Assembly (NCBI GenBank): GCA_950295325.1 | Contig: OX485804.1 | Span: 30,506,001-30,566,000 of the forward strand | Length of the DNA stretch: 60,000 bases | Source: Polytrichum commune | Taxonomy: Eukaryota > Streptophyta > Polytrichopsida > Polytrichales > Polytrichaceae | Direction: 5' to 3' | Shown here: piece by piece, positions 1 through 12,109 of the stretch | Layout: the number at the start of each line of letters is the position of its first letter | Numbering within the stretch: position 1 is the stretch's first letter | Made by a program: the position numbers and the translations under genes | The notes under the pieces: generated by a model | Told to the model about the DNA's origin: nothing | Databases searched by the model: none | Seen by the model: the letters and a program-made list of their open reading frames with translations, nothing else

Positions 1-170
1 CCAATTATGTTGAATACTAATCCTAGAATGGTTGTCATGTTTTGAGCATGCAGTCTAATATTATTAGTAAAACACATGTTCTTATAGTATCGGTTATTGA
101 AGCCACACTAATCCGCATACCACTCAATGTAGATGTTCGGTTAAGATGAATAACCAAATTTGGCACACCT
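1..170 (+). repeat. Dispersed repeat family R1, copy 1
   Basis: By eye this segment matches 16510-16690 (same strand) and 26630-26805 (opposite strand). Shared landmarks are a 'cctaga(a/t)tggt' block, 'ttttgag' and 'aacacatgt'. The copies are diverged, so the family is old. No coding potential and no terminal structure were found. The copy may be cut by the window edge. Confidence 0.5.
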
Positions 171-369
171 ACCTTAAATTAGCCGAAGGGTTGGTTTAAG
201 CATCCATTACCTTACGGGTCGACTCCTCCCATTACCAATTGCTCATTCCAAGTCTAGCATAAGTGTAAATACCATAACTTGTCACAATTTTGCATCCATG
301 CTGCCATGGAGGTGCAATATCATCCACATCTTCTAGATTCTATCCATGAATTGATTGGTCATGACTACA

Positions 370-590
370 CCGGATATTTCAATTAGTGGATGTTACTATT
401 TGGAGTTATGCAATGCAATAACGTCTTAATCATCATTAATTAAATTTTTAACTAACAAAAACTCAATTTGTTGTTTGGACATTGTAGAACATCAATGACT
501 TTGCTTGGGAATAATCACATTCTCATTAAATAGTTATAGCATTGCATGACTCCAAATAGTAACACGCACCAATTGGGATAAGAGAATCAT
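370..590. mobile_element. MITE family M1, copy 1
   Basis: About 220 bp with terminal inverted repeats. The clearest inner arms are GTTACTATTTGGAG at 392 and its complement ending at 563, each followed inwards by a CAATGC-type block. A second copy at 37878-38090 shows that the arms extend outwards through a 'TTATCCCAATT'-like block. The centre is AT-rich and non-coding. No target duplication could be fixed. It is a non-autonomous DNA transposon of unknown superfamily. Confidence 0.6.
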
Positions 591-597
591 CGTATTA

Positions 598-970
598 ATT
601 ACACTAACATGATATATAGTGTCATATGGCATTTAATATTACTATGGTAACTTTTTGGATGACACTTCTTATGAATAAGTGAACAAATACTATCATGAAT
701 GATGGATGAGTTCATCCATTGGCCAAAACCCCACCTTCTCTTGTCAGCAACTTGCGATGAAATATTGTCATGGATGATTGACATTTGGATGAAAAATCGC
801 TTGGTAAGTGGCAATAATTACAACACTGTAAATCTATAATCCCCCAAAATCTTCATAAGGAATGACAAATAATGTTGGGTTAACATGTAGTGTTGGTGAC
901 ACTATACCGTACTTTACAATTAGCATTGATGACAATAAATATCCCATGTAGCATAGTCACTCCCACAACT
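598..970 (+). mobile_element. Terminal-inverted-repeat element T1 (non-autonomous)
   Basis: The segment begins CACTAACATGATAT followed by TAGTGTCA. Another copy lies on the minus strand, split between 22385-22620 and 23600-23765, and its far end carries the inverse of this start, so the family has inverted ends. The first bases CACTA recall CACTA transposons, but no 3-bp target duplication could be confirmed. The right side runs into the 235-bp tandem array, which repeats the element's end sequence. Confidence 0.45.
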
Positions 971-2760
971 TGTCTTTCACTCTCCTCTCATTGGTTATCT
1001 TAATGTACCCACTCACCCACCTACCTAGCTTGAGCTGCCCAATTTACCGACCTACCAACAAGCAGAGAGGCATGCCCAACACCCACCCACCTAGTGCATG
1101 TGACACTATATAACATGTAGTTTACAATTAGAATCGAGCAAGACAATTAGCATTGGTGACACTAAATATCACATGTAGTGTAGCCACTCCCGTGGCTTCT
1201 CATCCACTCTCCTCTCATTGGTTATCTAGTCCATTAATGTACCTGCCCACCTAACCCGTTACCTAGCTAGCTTGAGTTGCCTAGTTTACCAACCTACCAA
1301 CAAGCGAGCAGAGAGGCAGGCTCAACACCCACCCACCTGGTGCATGTGACACTAACCTGTAGTTTATAATTAGAGTCGAGCAAGACAATTAGCATTGGTG
1401 ACACTAAATATCACATGTTGCGTAGCCACTCCCGCGGCTTGTCATCCACTCTCTTCTTATTGGTTATCTAGCCAATACTGTACCCACCCACCTACCCACC
1501 AACCTAGCTTTAGTTGCCTAGTTTCCGACCTACCAACAAGCAAAGAGGCATGCTCTACACCCACCCACCTTGTGCCTGTGACACTAACATGTAGTTTACA
1601 ATTAGAATTGAGCAAGACAATTAATATTGGTGACACTAAATATCACATGTAGCGTAGCCACTCCCGCGGCTTGTCACCCACTCTCCTCTTATTGTTATCT
1701 AGCCATTACTGTACCCACCCACCTACCCACCAACCTAGCTTTCGCTGCCCAATTTCGGACCTACCAACAAGCAGAGAGGCATGCTCAACACCCACCCACC
1801 TTGTGCCTATGGCACTAACCTGTAGTTTACAATTAGAATTGAGCAAGACAATTAGTATCGGTGACACTAATTATCACATGTAACGTAGCCAAGCCACTCA
1901 TGCGGCTTGTCATCCACTCTCCTCTCATTGGTTATCTAGTCCATTAATGTACCCACCCACCTACCAACCTAGCTTTAGCTGCCCAATTTCCGACCTACCA
2001 ACAAGCAGAGAGGCATGCTCTACATCCACCCACCTTGTGCCTATGGCAACCTGTAGTTTACAATTAGAATTGAGCAAGACAATTAGTATTGGTGACACTA
2101 AATATCACATGTAACGTATCCAAGCCACTCATGCGGCTTGTCATCCACTCTCCTCTCATTGGTTATCTAGTCCATTAATGTACCCACCCACCTACCAACC
2201 TAGCTTTAGCTGCCCAGTTTCTGACCTACCAACAAGCAGAGAGGCATGCTCTACACCCACCCACCTTGTGCCTGTGACACTAACCTGTAGTTTATAATTA
2301 GAATTGAGCAAGACAATTAATATTGGTGACACTAAATATCACATGTAACGTAGCCAAGCCACTCATGCGGCTTGTCATCCACTCTCCTCTCATTGGTTAT
2401 CTAGTCCATTAATGTACCCACCCACCCACCCACCAGCCTAGCTTTAGCTGCCCAATTTCTGACCTACCAACAAGTAAAGAGGCATGCTCTACACCCACCC
2501 ACCTGGTGCCTATGACACTAACATGTAGTTTACAATTAGAAGTGAGCAAGACAATTAGCATTGATGACACTAAATATGACATGTAACATAGCCAAGCCAC
2601 TCATGTGGCTTGTCATCCACTCTCCTCTTATTGGTTATCTAGTCCATTAACGTACCCAGTACCTACCTACCTACCTACCTTGAGCTGCCCGGTTTACCGA
2701 CCTACCAAGAAGTGAGCAGGGCGAGAGGCAGGCTCAACAGGCAGGCAGGCAGGCGGCCAC
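880..2760 (+). repeat. Tandem array of ~235-bp units (about 7-8 copies)
   Basis: The block 'tgtag ttta(c/t)aattag' recurs near 1117, 1358, 1590, 1830, 2050, 2288 and 2525, a spacing of roughly 220-240 bp. Each unit also has 'gacactaaatatcacatgta', 'catccactctcctc', a run of cccaccca motifs and 'acctaccaacaag'. Units differ by scattered substitutions and small indels. Open frames in the array come from the repetition and are not genes. The unit ends resemble the terminal sequence of element T1 just upstream. Confidence 0.85.
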
Positions 2761-2769
2761 CTGGTGCCT

Positions 2770-3546
2770 GCAATCACTGAGTGCTGCGGCAGGACAGACG
2801 AGAGCCCAGACTAAGCTCATGCTGGCAGTGGAGCAGCTGGCCATCCCATTCATGGGGAAAGCTCTCCGCCTCCCCTCGCCTCGCCTCTCTTCGCCTCTCC
2901 TCGTTCCCCGCTGCAGCTCGCGACCGACACAGCCAGCAGCTCAGCAGCTAGCCACACTCACTCGCTGCGAAGCTTAGTCCATCGCCTCTCTCCTCTCCTC
3001 TCCTGCACATCCCCACTTAACTTATCAGCTCAGGGGTAGATATCATCATCATCATCAGCAGCAGCAGCAGCTCCAGCCTGGGCTTGCGTGGATCATAGGT
3101 CGTGCATTTCGTCGACCCACAACCAACACCAAACTCACTGTATACTGCACCTTAGCTTGGCTTGGATTGGCTTAGCGTAGCTTACTACCCCACAGAGCAG
3201 GTTGGAGAGGGAGGGGAGCCTTGCTTAGCGCTGGATGTTGCCAGCCTCACAGGCAGGCAGGCAGGCAGGCAGGCAGGAGAAGAAGCTGTATGTAAGTAGG
3301 AGGGGACATTGCTGCTGTTGTCTCGGAGCCATTTGATGACAGCAGGACTCCGGACAACTTTAAACGCTCTTAGAGGTGCAGGGCGTCAAGTGGAGTGAGC
3401 ATTGTAAGGGTGAGGAGTGAGGTTGATAGGGCAGGATTCCAAGTGTGGCCTTTCACCGCGGTGCCACGAACTCTTAACCTGGTTTGGATCAACACTTTGA
3501 CATCGCCACACTTTCAGAGGCTTATATACGAAGAAGGTGTGTACTC

Positions 3547-3583
<37 letters not shown>

Positions 3584-4804
3584 GCTCTCCTTCTCCTTCT
3601 CCTTCTCCTTCTCTAAGTGTAGACATGCAGCTGTAGTGCTGATCCGGGAGGTTGTGAAGCTCGCGGGTGCTTCTTAACGGACGGCTTGATGCGGAGTGGT
3701 GTATTCCGTTGTAGTTGAGCACACGCAGAACCAGTGATGAGCATCTGCTTTCGGCCTTAACAATACGGATCTCATGTGATGAAGAAGTGGATGTAGTGTA
3801 CCACTCTCTCACTTAGTGGTGGCCGAAATCGTATTGCTGCTTCTGCCATGGCTGATCCTTACAAAAGGGTAATCTTGCACATGAGGCTGGCATGGCAGGC
3901 AGGCAGGCAGGCAAGGATTTCTGTTGTCCTGCACTTAGTGTCCTGGTTCGTGCATGCGCCCAGTGATGAAAAGGGAATGGCCGATGGCGTGAGATCCTGT
4001 GGCTATGGTGGCCAAGTTACAAGCTAGTCATATAAGCTAGGCCTTTGCGTTTGCAAGCCATCCAGATGATGCAGAGCTTCCTACTGAAGTGGGTGAGGGA
4101 TCCTTTCCGCTCAATCGATCGACAAGGATCTCTGCTCCCACGATTGGGGAATATAGCGGGAACAAACGTGGGATGGAATCTTCAGGTTTCCGCTTGTGTT
4201 ATTGCAGTCACTCTCATGTTACCTTATTGTTTTTGTGAGAATTACACTTCGAAGCGCTGACAGACTGAGGCAGTGTCAAGAAATTCACTTGCATTAGAAG
4301 GGAACTTTGCGAGCAATTTACCACATGTTTCCCCATGTGGTAAATCACCCGAATTTCCTTGTGATTTATTCTACATTGTCATATTTGAGTGGCCCCTATT
4401 AGTACGTAGTGCTGATGTACATTAGTCAATTCCTGGCCATTGTTTCTCCGTCATCCATGGTGTTTGAGTACTTCATATTGTTCACTTTTTGTAAAAACTT
4501 TATCAGCTTGAGTCTTTACAGGGGAGCCAAAAGCGACCAAGTTCTCTGAATGTCCTGTGTCAGTAATTAGCCCCAACACACATGATGGTTTGTGAGGATG
4601 TGTTGAACATTTAGATTTTATGTTCCGCCCTCTGTAAGCATGTGATGTGTTCTTTTTGACAACGTGTTATCGTTTTGGCAGCTGCGGTGGGGAATAGGAT
4701 GTGGCAGGAAAGGTGGCAACAGTAAAGTTCTCAAGCAATTGCCTTCTGGCAATAAAAGCCTTCAGGCTTCAAGGTTTTGAAGACTGTCAATCCTAGAGGA
4801 CAGG
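2770..4804 (+). promoter_or_regulatory. COBL: Upstream region of the COBRA-like gene, rich in simple repeats
   Basis: A CT-rich stretch (about 2865-3010) is followed by short (ATC)n/(CAG)n at about 3043-3070, (GGCA)n at about 3245-3277 and 3890-3913, (GTT)n at 3547-3583 and (CTCCTT)n at about 3587-3614. The 5' leader probably lies here. 'tttggcag' ending at 4681 would be a good acceptor for a 5'-UTR intron, with a possible GTAAGT donor near 3292. Promoter elements could not be assigned with confidence. Open frames over the GTT/CTT runs (3395-3616, 3522-3812) are low-complexity artefacts. Confidence 0.35.
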
Positions 4805-7800
4805 ATGAAGATCTGGGACGTGAGGATCTTGGTTCTGGCAGTAGTTCTTCTTGCAGCTCTTCAGACAGCTGGTAAGCCTCGGATTAGTTCTGTGTAATTT
4901 CATGTCACTTGATACCAATTGCCATTGTCTTGCATTTTCTTCCTGTAACTGTTATTAATTGCCAATCTCCATCGCTACATGATCTGAGCCGAAGGTTCCT
5001 ATTGTATCGTTGACTTGTAGACATAATGTTTTCAGCCGGAATTTGATCCATTTCTGTGGGATGACTCCCAATTAAATTTGGTGTGATGCAGATGCCTCAG
5101 TTGATTCCTTGGATCCATATGGAAACATTACCATCAAATGGGATATAGTGGAGTGGACAGGAGATGGTTATAGGGTAGGACACCTTGAATCCTTTGCTAC
5201 TTGAAATTCCTTTATAACTTTCTGAATTAGCTTTCTTTTGTTGTTGTTATACCTCTCTTGTCCAATTTTCAACACATAATTATGTAGCTACGTAATGACT
5301 TGGATAAGGGTTAAGGGTAAATCAGGCTAGTGATATTTCACCATATCTTTGTGTGTTATTTTTTATTTTATTTTTTCATTCTTTGTGCATCCCTGCCATG
5401 TTCGTCAATGCAGGCAATCGTTACAATGTACAATTGGCAACTATATCGTCACATTCAAGCCCCTGGCTGGATCATGGGTTGGCAGTGGGCCAAGAAAGAG
5501 GTCATCTGGAATCTTATTGGCAGTGAGACCAGAGAGCAGGGTGACTGCTCTAAATTTCATGGCACTCTACCACATTGCTGTAAGAAGAATCCTGAAGTTA
5601 TTGACCTTCTTCCTGGAGTCCCGTATAACCAGCAGACTGCAAATTGCTGCAGAGGAGGGGTGCTGTCGTCATATACCCAGGATCCAGCCACTTCAGTGGC
5701 TTCATATCAGATAGTCGTCGGTCAATCTGGAAACACAAATAAAACTGTGCTTTTGCCCAAGAACTTCACTCTTATGACGCCTGGCCCTGGCTATACTTGT
5801 GGACCCGCCAAGAATGTGGATAAAACCAAGTTCTTCTCCACAGATGGAAGACGCATCACTCTTGCCTTCAGTAAGCACTTCTGTTCTTAATTTACCGGTG
5901 CTTCACATCTTACAAATTGAGGCTGAACATCAAAAATGTTGCACAGTATAAAATTGACGAACTGACTAAAAAATATAGCAATGCATCGCCGGCATGTATC
6001 CTACAGTCATGTATGTAGATTGCTGAGGGACCTGTCTTCCAAAACTAGTGCTTTATGTGTTTTACACTAATGCGTTTTGACTGTCAGCTTATTGAGCACA
6101 ATAATGTCACAAATATGACACTTTCTCTCAGTGGAAACTAAGAATATGTCACAAAGTTGACAAACGAATATGACATTAAATCCACTGGATTCCAGTAGTG
6201 TTATTTGCAAAGGAATTTGCTACACTTTGAGCTAGTTCTTTTTCAAGCCCTTGATGTTAAGGCTGTGTATTCCGTTTGTGGCAGTGACCTGGAACATCAC
6301 GTGTTCGTACACGCAGCACCTAGCGCATAAGGCACCAACTTGTTGTGTCTCGTTCTCAGCCTGGTATAATGATACTATTGTGCCATGCACCAAGTGTGCC
6401 TGTGCCTGTCCAGATAATGCGACTGCACCAGTGTTGACTTCGAATGGAGCGGACACAAACAACCAAAGATGTGTAAATCGGTAAGCCCCTGAAGTCTATT
6501 GTGTCTCTAGAGTGTACCTGAATATTCCTGCATGGCACATTCTCACGCCATTCCAACAATTGTAGTGGTTATTTTAAAATCATCTGTTCACATCTCTTCC
6601 TTCCTAGATATAAATTATCTGGCAAACCTATGCAAACATTTGTACTCGGATTTTTTGAGATGTTGTTCCAAGGATGTCAATTTCAATTGTAGATGGTAGC
6701 ATTAGTTCATTCCCCTCTTCAATCATGAACCGTGTAGTTATACATCCAGGAAGAAATGCCAAGTCAAATCTTCTTGGGTGGTGTGTACAAGTGTTGTGTG
6801 AGTATTGTGTATTTCACATACCAGTGGATAAGGATATCGAAAGAGTACTCAGAATCTGATACCCGGCTGGTCATGGCATTGAAAATAGTTGTAGAATGTC
6901 CAAAGCATATATTGGCAATACCGCGAAAGCTTGCAATATCAAGTGCATACCAATATTGATATTGAAGGATGTGATATCATCCTGGTCGGGTATTTGTATG
7001 CCTGTATCTGTACCCTTATTGATACTCGGGTTGAACTAAGATACCTTCACAACATTGGTGCGTACAAGAGTTAAAAAGTCCTGGCATTTATTTGGAAGTT
7101 CTTGTGGAAAGTCACATAATGAAATTGACATTCATGTAATGTGCCGTTTGGATACTTTTATTTTCTTTCATTGATCTTGACAAACTTACGTTATGTTGAT
7201 AGGAATGACCCGCATCTACCGCTGACCCTCCAGACCACGAAGGAGAATACCAGTCCTGCTTCACCAGACATGTTGTTCTGTACAAATGACATGTGCCCAG
7301 TGAAGATTCATTGGCATGTGAAGCTCAATTATCAGGAATACTGGCGGGTGAAGATCACTATAACAAACCGTGACATATCAAGAAACTACACACTGTGGAA
7401 TCTGGTGGCCCAGCACCCAAATTTTGCAAATTTCACCGAGTCATTCAGCTTCAGCTACAAACCTCTCAATCCTTACAGCACATCAGTTAGTAAGTTTGTA
7501 AAACCAGTTTTGTGTTATTCACCAATCGGCCTTCAAATTATTGAGTCACTCAACAGGAGCAATCAACACTCCTTAAAATTTCTTTGGTGGTTTGTCTGCA
7601 CTGCCAGTTGATGTTAAAACATCTATAATGGTCACTCGAATTGATTCTCTCAGTAATGGCTTTCTAGGTTTTACGGGCAAGACCATGGACACCACCCAAG
7701 ATTTCTTTTATCCCTTCCAGCATTGCAGGGTGACCCAGGCAGATGTTTGTGAATTACAAGCTTTATAATAACACTCATAACACTCGATAAAAATCAGGCA

Positions 7801-8130
7801 TGTGACATTTACTTACACGTGTGTGTGTTGCTCTTTTATCCAGATGACTCGGCCATCTTCTGGGGTGTCAAATTCTACAATGACATGCTCATGCAAGCTG
7901 GACCAGATGGAAACGTGCAGTCGGAGATTCTCTTCCGGAAAGATGAATCGTTCACGTTGAACAATGGCTGGGCATTCCCAACCCGAATTGCATTTAATGG
8001 AGATTACTGTGTAATGCCACAGCATGATCAGTACCCCTCCTTGCCAAGCAGCACTATGAGCTTGAGAGCGGCAATGGCAACTCTAATCTCTATGAGCATC
8101 GCAGCAACTGCAGTGCTCATCCTTCTATAA
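4805..8130 (+). CDS. COBL: COBRA-like GPI-anchored cell-wall protein (6 exons)
   Basis: Exons: 4805-4871, 5092-5174, 5414-5870, 6285-6480, 7203-7489 and 7844-8130. All introns are GT-AG, all phases match, and the total is 458 codons plus TAA. COBRA proteins are extracellular and glycosyl-phosphatidylinositol-anchored, and they guide cellulose microfibril deposition and oriented growth. Seen here: a hydrophobic signal peptide in the first ~23 residues; the start of the mature domain with DPYGNITIKWD; a cysteine-rich centre containing CCVSFSAWYN and CTKCACAC (diagnostic of the family); FYNDMLMQAGP and GWAFP near the end; several N-glycosylation sequons; and a C-terminal hydrophobic tail after small residues (SLPSSTMS), as expected for a GPI signal. 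The length fits the short COBRA/COBL subgroup that lacks the long N-terminal extension. The ATG has A at -3. No break is seen, so the gene looks functional. Confidence 0.93.
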
Positions 8131-9364
8131 GTGTTGTTGCACTCCAGAACTGTAATTCTAAAAGCTTGTGAGTTGATGATCAGGAAATGCATGCGCGCGG
8201 GTGTTTCCACAACATTATTTGGATGTTGATCATATTCAGGTAGTCTGCAACCTTGATGGGATTCAGCAAAGTAGACCTGGATTTTGAAACAGAGATTTGA
8301 AAGAGTTGCCTTTAATGCTAAGGTAGATGCCACCACATTCATAAAATTGAGGTTATAGACATATAAAAGGGATGTGACCAACCTGCTGATTTATTCGTGA
8401 GGACACCCTTTGGCATCTTTCTGATTTTCCGCGTAGAGGGCAAAGGTCAGTAACTAGGTATAGGTCACTGTGCAAGGCAGTGTTGTGAAGATTAGTAAAG
8501 CTTACTAAGAGGTAAGAAATATAAAGATAGCAATGTTCTCTATGGAGACTAGTGTACCTGTGTTTTGTCCTCTTGACACTACAAGTGACGTTTGTCTGAA
8601 GCACTTTTTAGTCTGCAGCAAAATCACCTCTTAAGGGAAAACTGCAGTAGCACAAAGTTTTGTCTGAACACGGAGTTAAACGACTGAAATCAAAGAACAT
8701 ATCAGGGACGCATTTATCTGCATTACATTTGAAGTTCGTTCTCCATAAATTACTCAGCTTCTGTGTTGTCAAGCTGCAGTGATGTTACTTGCCAAGTGTA
8801 TGTATAGATGTAGATTCCTTTTCAGAAATGTCGCCAAGTACTAGCATCAGGAATTAGCATAAAGGTGACAATATTATGAAACTTAAGTTTCAGCTTGAAT
8901 TTTCTGTTCTGTAATGGTATCATGAATTTGCTGTCATATGCATCAGCTTATATGAGTTTCTACATATGTTTTACTTCTGGCGGTTATACTATCGTGTACT
9001 ATGAATGTTCAATTCTGCAATTGATCATCCTCAATCAGGTCCCATTTTCCAGTTTACGTATTCTGAAGTGTTGCATCACATCAAATGAACTGACCAGCCT
9101 TGTCATTGCATGAGGGGTTTCAGTGCTCATAAACCCCAGAAAGTTAGGGTTGGTTTTATTCTGGGAATATCAATGACTCAAGATCACCTTTGACAGGAAG
9201 AATATTACTTATTGCAAATGGTCAAATGCAAAGTTAAATCCCTGCAGATAGAGCGATTTTTTTTGGCAATAATTTGGGACTTCCTTGTCGACCCTGAACC
9301 TCTGTGACCAAGATACAGATGGAGAATAGAAGTAAAGACAACTCAAGCCTTATCCAATATATAC
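8131..9364. other. Intergenic region downstream of COBRA-like gene
   Basis: The first few hundred bases are presumably the 3' UTR. No recognisable gene, inverted repeat or tandem repeat was seen. Short open frames on both strands have no family resemblance. Confidence 0.5.
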
Positions 9365-9372
9365 ATGGCTAT

Positions 9373-9731
9373 CAGTGTTCAAGATTAACCCTTCAATGCC
9401 CTTCAAACATGATTTGGCCCTTCAAAATGCAATCCCGAATTAAAAATGAAGTCACTTGAAGTCCTCAATATAATATGCCCACCACAAGAACCAACAAGCA
9501 TAGGGCATTGTCACTACAAGAAATGGAGTTCAATGGTTGATTCTTAATTCTTCACATTGTACTAGAAACATGTACCATACAATTCATGCACAATTTTAAT
9601 ACGAGTTTTGTATTTTATTTCTATATTCTTGGATTGATGTCTCGGATTTGACCCAACCCTTCAATTGAAGGGCTGAAAGTTGATAGCCTTTCAAAGTGAA
9701 ACTCATTTGAGGGCTTCAATCTTGAACACTG
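9373..9731. mobile_element. hAT-type MITE, 359 bp
   Basis: The element starts CAGTGTTCAAGATT and ends with its inverse (ending ...CTTGAACACTG). It is flanked by a perfect 8-bp direct repeat ATGGCTAT at 9365-9372 and 9732-9739. An 8-bp target duplication and a CAG-type terminus are the hallmarks of the hAT superfamily. The interior is non-coding, so movement would need a transposase supplied elsewhere. Confidence 0.85.
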
Positions 9732-9859
9732 ATGGCTATGGGTGTATGCGGTACGAAGTGCACACATGAGAAAGAACATGTCTACCTATAATCTAAGTGT
9801 AGAAGTGACCTTATACCCCTTAAAACTTTAGGTGTTAACAAGGCTCAACCATTTTTGGT

Positions 9860-11203
9860 GCCGAAACATGTTCTTGTTGAGGTGACCCAAGGGATATTGT
9901 AGCAACGGACGCTAAACCTCTCCCTATGAACTTTTCTCAGAGGGTTTGATAGGAGTTGGGGCTTGTGATTTGGCACCTCCGGCAACCCCCAGAAGAAATT
10001 TGGTCTCTTTTGATCCCGACCGCAAATTGTTGCATGCCCCGCCCTACTGCCCTTGCATTCTTGAAGGCCACTTATCCATATGGAGTGCACTTCAATTTCA
10101 AGGTCCAAATCCCAATATTGTATAGATGTTCACTTCCACTTAGTACATAAGCAATTGACTGGAATTTCATTTTCGAAGTGAAACTGTCAATAAAGCATGT
10201 AACTGACTTGGAGTCAAAAATATAACAAAATCCTCATTAGCCTAAGGTTATAAATTTTGCGAGTTGCCATTTGAAAGGGTTTTTGTCATCTTAAACTGAA
10301 ACTCAAATTATTGTCCTATTTTGAGTTTGTTTGTTTTAATATATTTCAGTTAATGCCTTGTACTTTCAGAAGTATTCATACACATTCAGACTAATTAAGA
10401 GTAATGAGCCTAATTAAGGCTGATGAACCTAATTCATCTTAATTAAGCTCAAGTCAATCAGAATTGATGCTTACTGCATTAATTAAGCCCAATTAGTTCT
10501 AAAACGTGCTTACTTGAATGAATCATGATTTAATTCAGATATGAGAACTGATGTGCTTAATTACACTTGTTTAGGCTTCCTTACGCTTAATTAGGTTTGA
10601 TGCACTTACTTGCACTTAATAGGGCTTAATTAGTTTGAATGTGTATGAATGCTTGTAGAAACTTAATCAGTTTGAATGTGTATGAATACTTGCGAAAGTA
10701 GAAGGCATTAACTAAAATATTATGAAATAAACATATTCAAAATAGCACACTAATTTAAGTTTCATTTCAGGATGACAAATACCCTTTCAAAGGGAAGTCA
10801 CAAAATTATAACCTTAATGCTAACGAGGGTTTTGTAACATTTTTTACCTCCAAGTTAATTATATGCTTTATTGACGGTTTCACATTGAAAATGAAATCCC
10901 AGTCAATTGTTTATTTATCAAGTGGAAGCGAACATATATATTGGATTTTGAACCTAGAAGATGAAGTGCACTCAGTATGGGTTACATGAACAAGTGGCCT
11001 TCAAGAATGCAAGGGGGATTCTTTTTCGAAGTCAAGCAGGACGGGCAACATTTTTCGGTCTAGATAAAAAAAATAAAAAATCATATTTTTTTGTTTTTGG
11101 ATGTTGCCCAAAGATGTTGGATCATGGCCCCCAACCCCTATCCACCTGCCCCTTAAAATTCATAGGGGGAGGTTTAGCGTCGGCCTATTGTAGTGGTTTC
11201 GGC
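9860..11203. mobile_element. Foldback-like element with ~450-bp inverted arms
   Basis: The left arm (about 9860-10335) and right arm (about 10765-11203) are inverted copies. Landmarks on the left are 'gacgctaaacct', 'gaccgcaaattgttgc', 'caattgactgg', 'gtcaataaagcat' and 'aaggttataa', and the complements of most are in reverse order on the right. The centre is rich in short 'taattaag' and 'cttaatta' motifs. Long inverted arms are typical of Foldback or Mutator-like non-autonomous elements. No target duplication was found. A minus-strand open frame in the left arm (9845-10108) has no family I recognise. Confidence 0.7.
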
Positions 11204-11454
11204 TAATAGAAAAGCAACCCATAGCACTTTGATTGAGTTTTGAATTAGTTTGAACTTTGTGTCGAATATGCTTACCACCCCACAATGATTTGGAAAGTAA
11301 ACACCCAACAAGCTTGTGGGCTTGAAGTAAAATTGCATTTTGTGGCAATCTACAAGCTCAACCCTCCATCGAAACTTCATGTTGGTTGCGGCAATTGTTT
11401 TGATCCCGCTATCAGGTCCCATGTCCGTTGCCATTGCAACCCTGCTCGGGAAGA

Positions 11455-11615
11455 ACCGGCGGTAAGTGACAGATGAACCAGTTGAGTTTGAGAAATAATA
11501 ACCGATTGAAGTTGGAGACTTCAGGAGAATTACCGATCATTTTAGAGGAATCTATATGAGAAAATACCTCAATTGAATGAAAGCAAAACCGGAAGATGAT
11601 GTCAACATGTAAAAT
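11455..11615 (-). repeat. Decayed relative of the 23970-24196 hAT MITE
   Basis: Inverted with respect to 23970-24196. Shared blocks include 'attaccgatcattttagagg', 'gttgagtttgag' and 'gatgtcaacatgta'. The terminal repeats are lost, so this is a fragment. Confidence 0.5.
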
Positions 11616-11639
11616 CACTGTGAAATTAAATCTCCTATA

Positions 11640-11745
11640 TATGGAAATTTATGAAGATAAACAAATGTATACGTACTAACGGCATGCTAGAAAATGGATA
11701 CATGTATATATATTAAGCTTTTCAATTGAATGTGATAAAGGAATC
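11640..11745 (+). repeat. Dispersed repeat R2, copy 1
   Basis: About 105 bp centred on 'aaacaaatgtata(c)', 'catgctagaaaatgga' and 'ttcaattgaatgtgat'. Related copies are at 12480-12605 and 29690-29790. All three are on the + strand, and two lie next to longer transposon debris. No coding content. Confidence 0.5.
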
Positions 11746-11800
11746 ATAATGGAGTGCAATTTTGTCTAGTTCACTAGATTACCTAGTCACCACTATACTT

Positions 11801-12109
11801 AGGGTGAGTTTTCAGTAGGGTCCAAGACCAAAGAATCTCAAAAATTGAGTGATGGTATTGGTTTAGAGAAAAATTTTGGGCCCAAGGAATTTTACACTAA
11901 GGTTTGGGTCCAAGGTATGAAAATATGAAGTGGCACTAATGTGGCATCACTTTCCCACCAATTCTCGGTGGCCCTTATTCAAGAAAAAAACTCATAGTTT
12001 GAGAGTTCAATCTTTAAGCTTGGATCCAATGTTGAGTCTCAAAATAAGGTCCATTTAAGAGGTGTTTTGGACCCGTTTTGGACCCGTTTTGGACCCCTAT
12101 GGCCATGGT
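11801..12109. mobile_element. Mutator-like MITE, 309 bp, with 10-bp target duplication
   Basis: Flanked by the perfect 10-bp direct repeat CACTATACTT (11791-11800 and 12110-12119). The ends are weakly inverted, with a shared AGGGTCCA / AGGGGTCCA block. Near the right end 'gttttggaccc' is repeated three times in tandem. A 9-11-bp target duplication points to the Mutator superfamily. The superfamily call rests on duplication length only. Confidence 0.55.

Noticed and set aside
1395-2600. Repeated short frames with THPPTHQP-like peptides
   Set aside because: They arise from the 235-bp non-coding tandem array and are broken in other units.
880-2760. CRISPR-like array
   Set aside because: The unit is ~235 bp with no short repeat/unique spacer pattern, and the genome is eukaryotic.
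3395-3812. Open frames over the GTT/CTT repeats (poly-Val/Leu, poly-Gln/Glu)
   Set aside because: They are created by trinucleotide and hexanucleotide repeats and have no other coding features.
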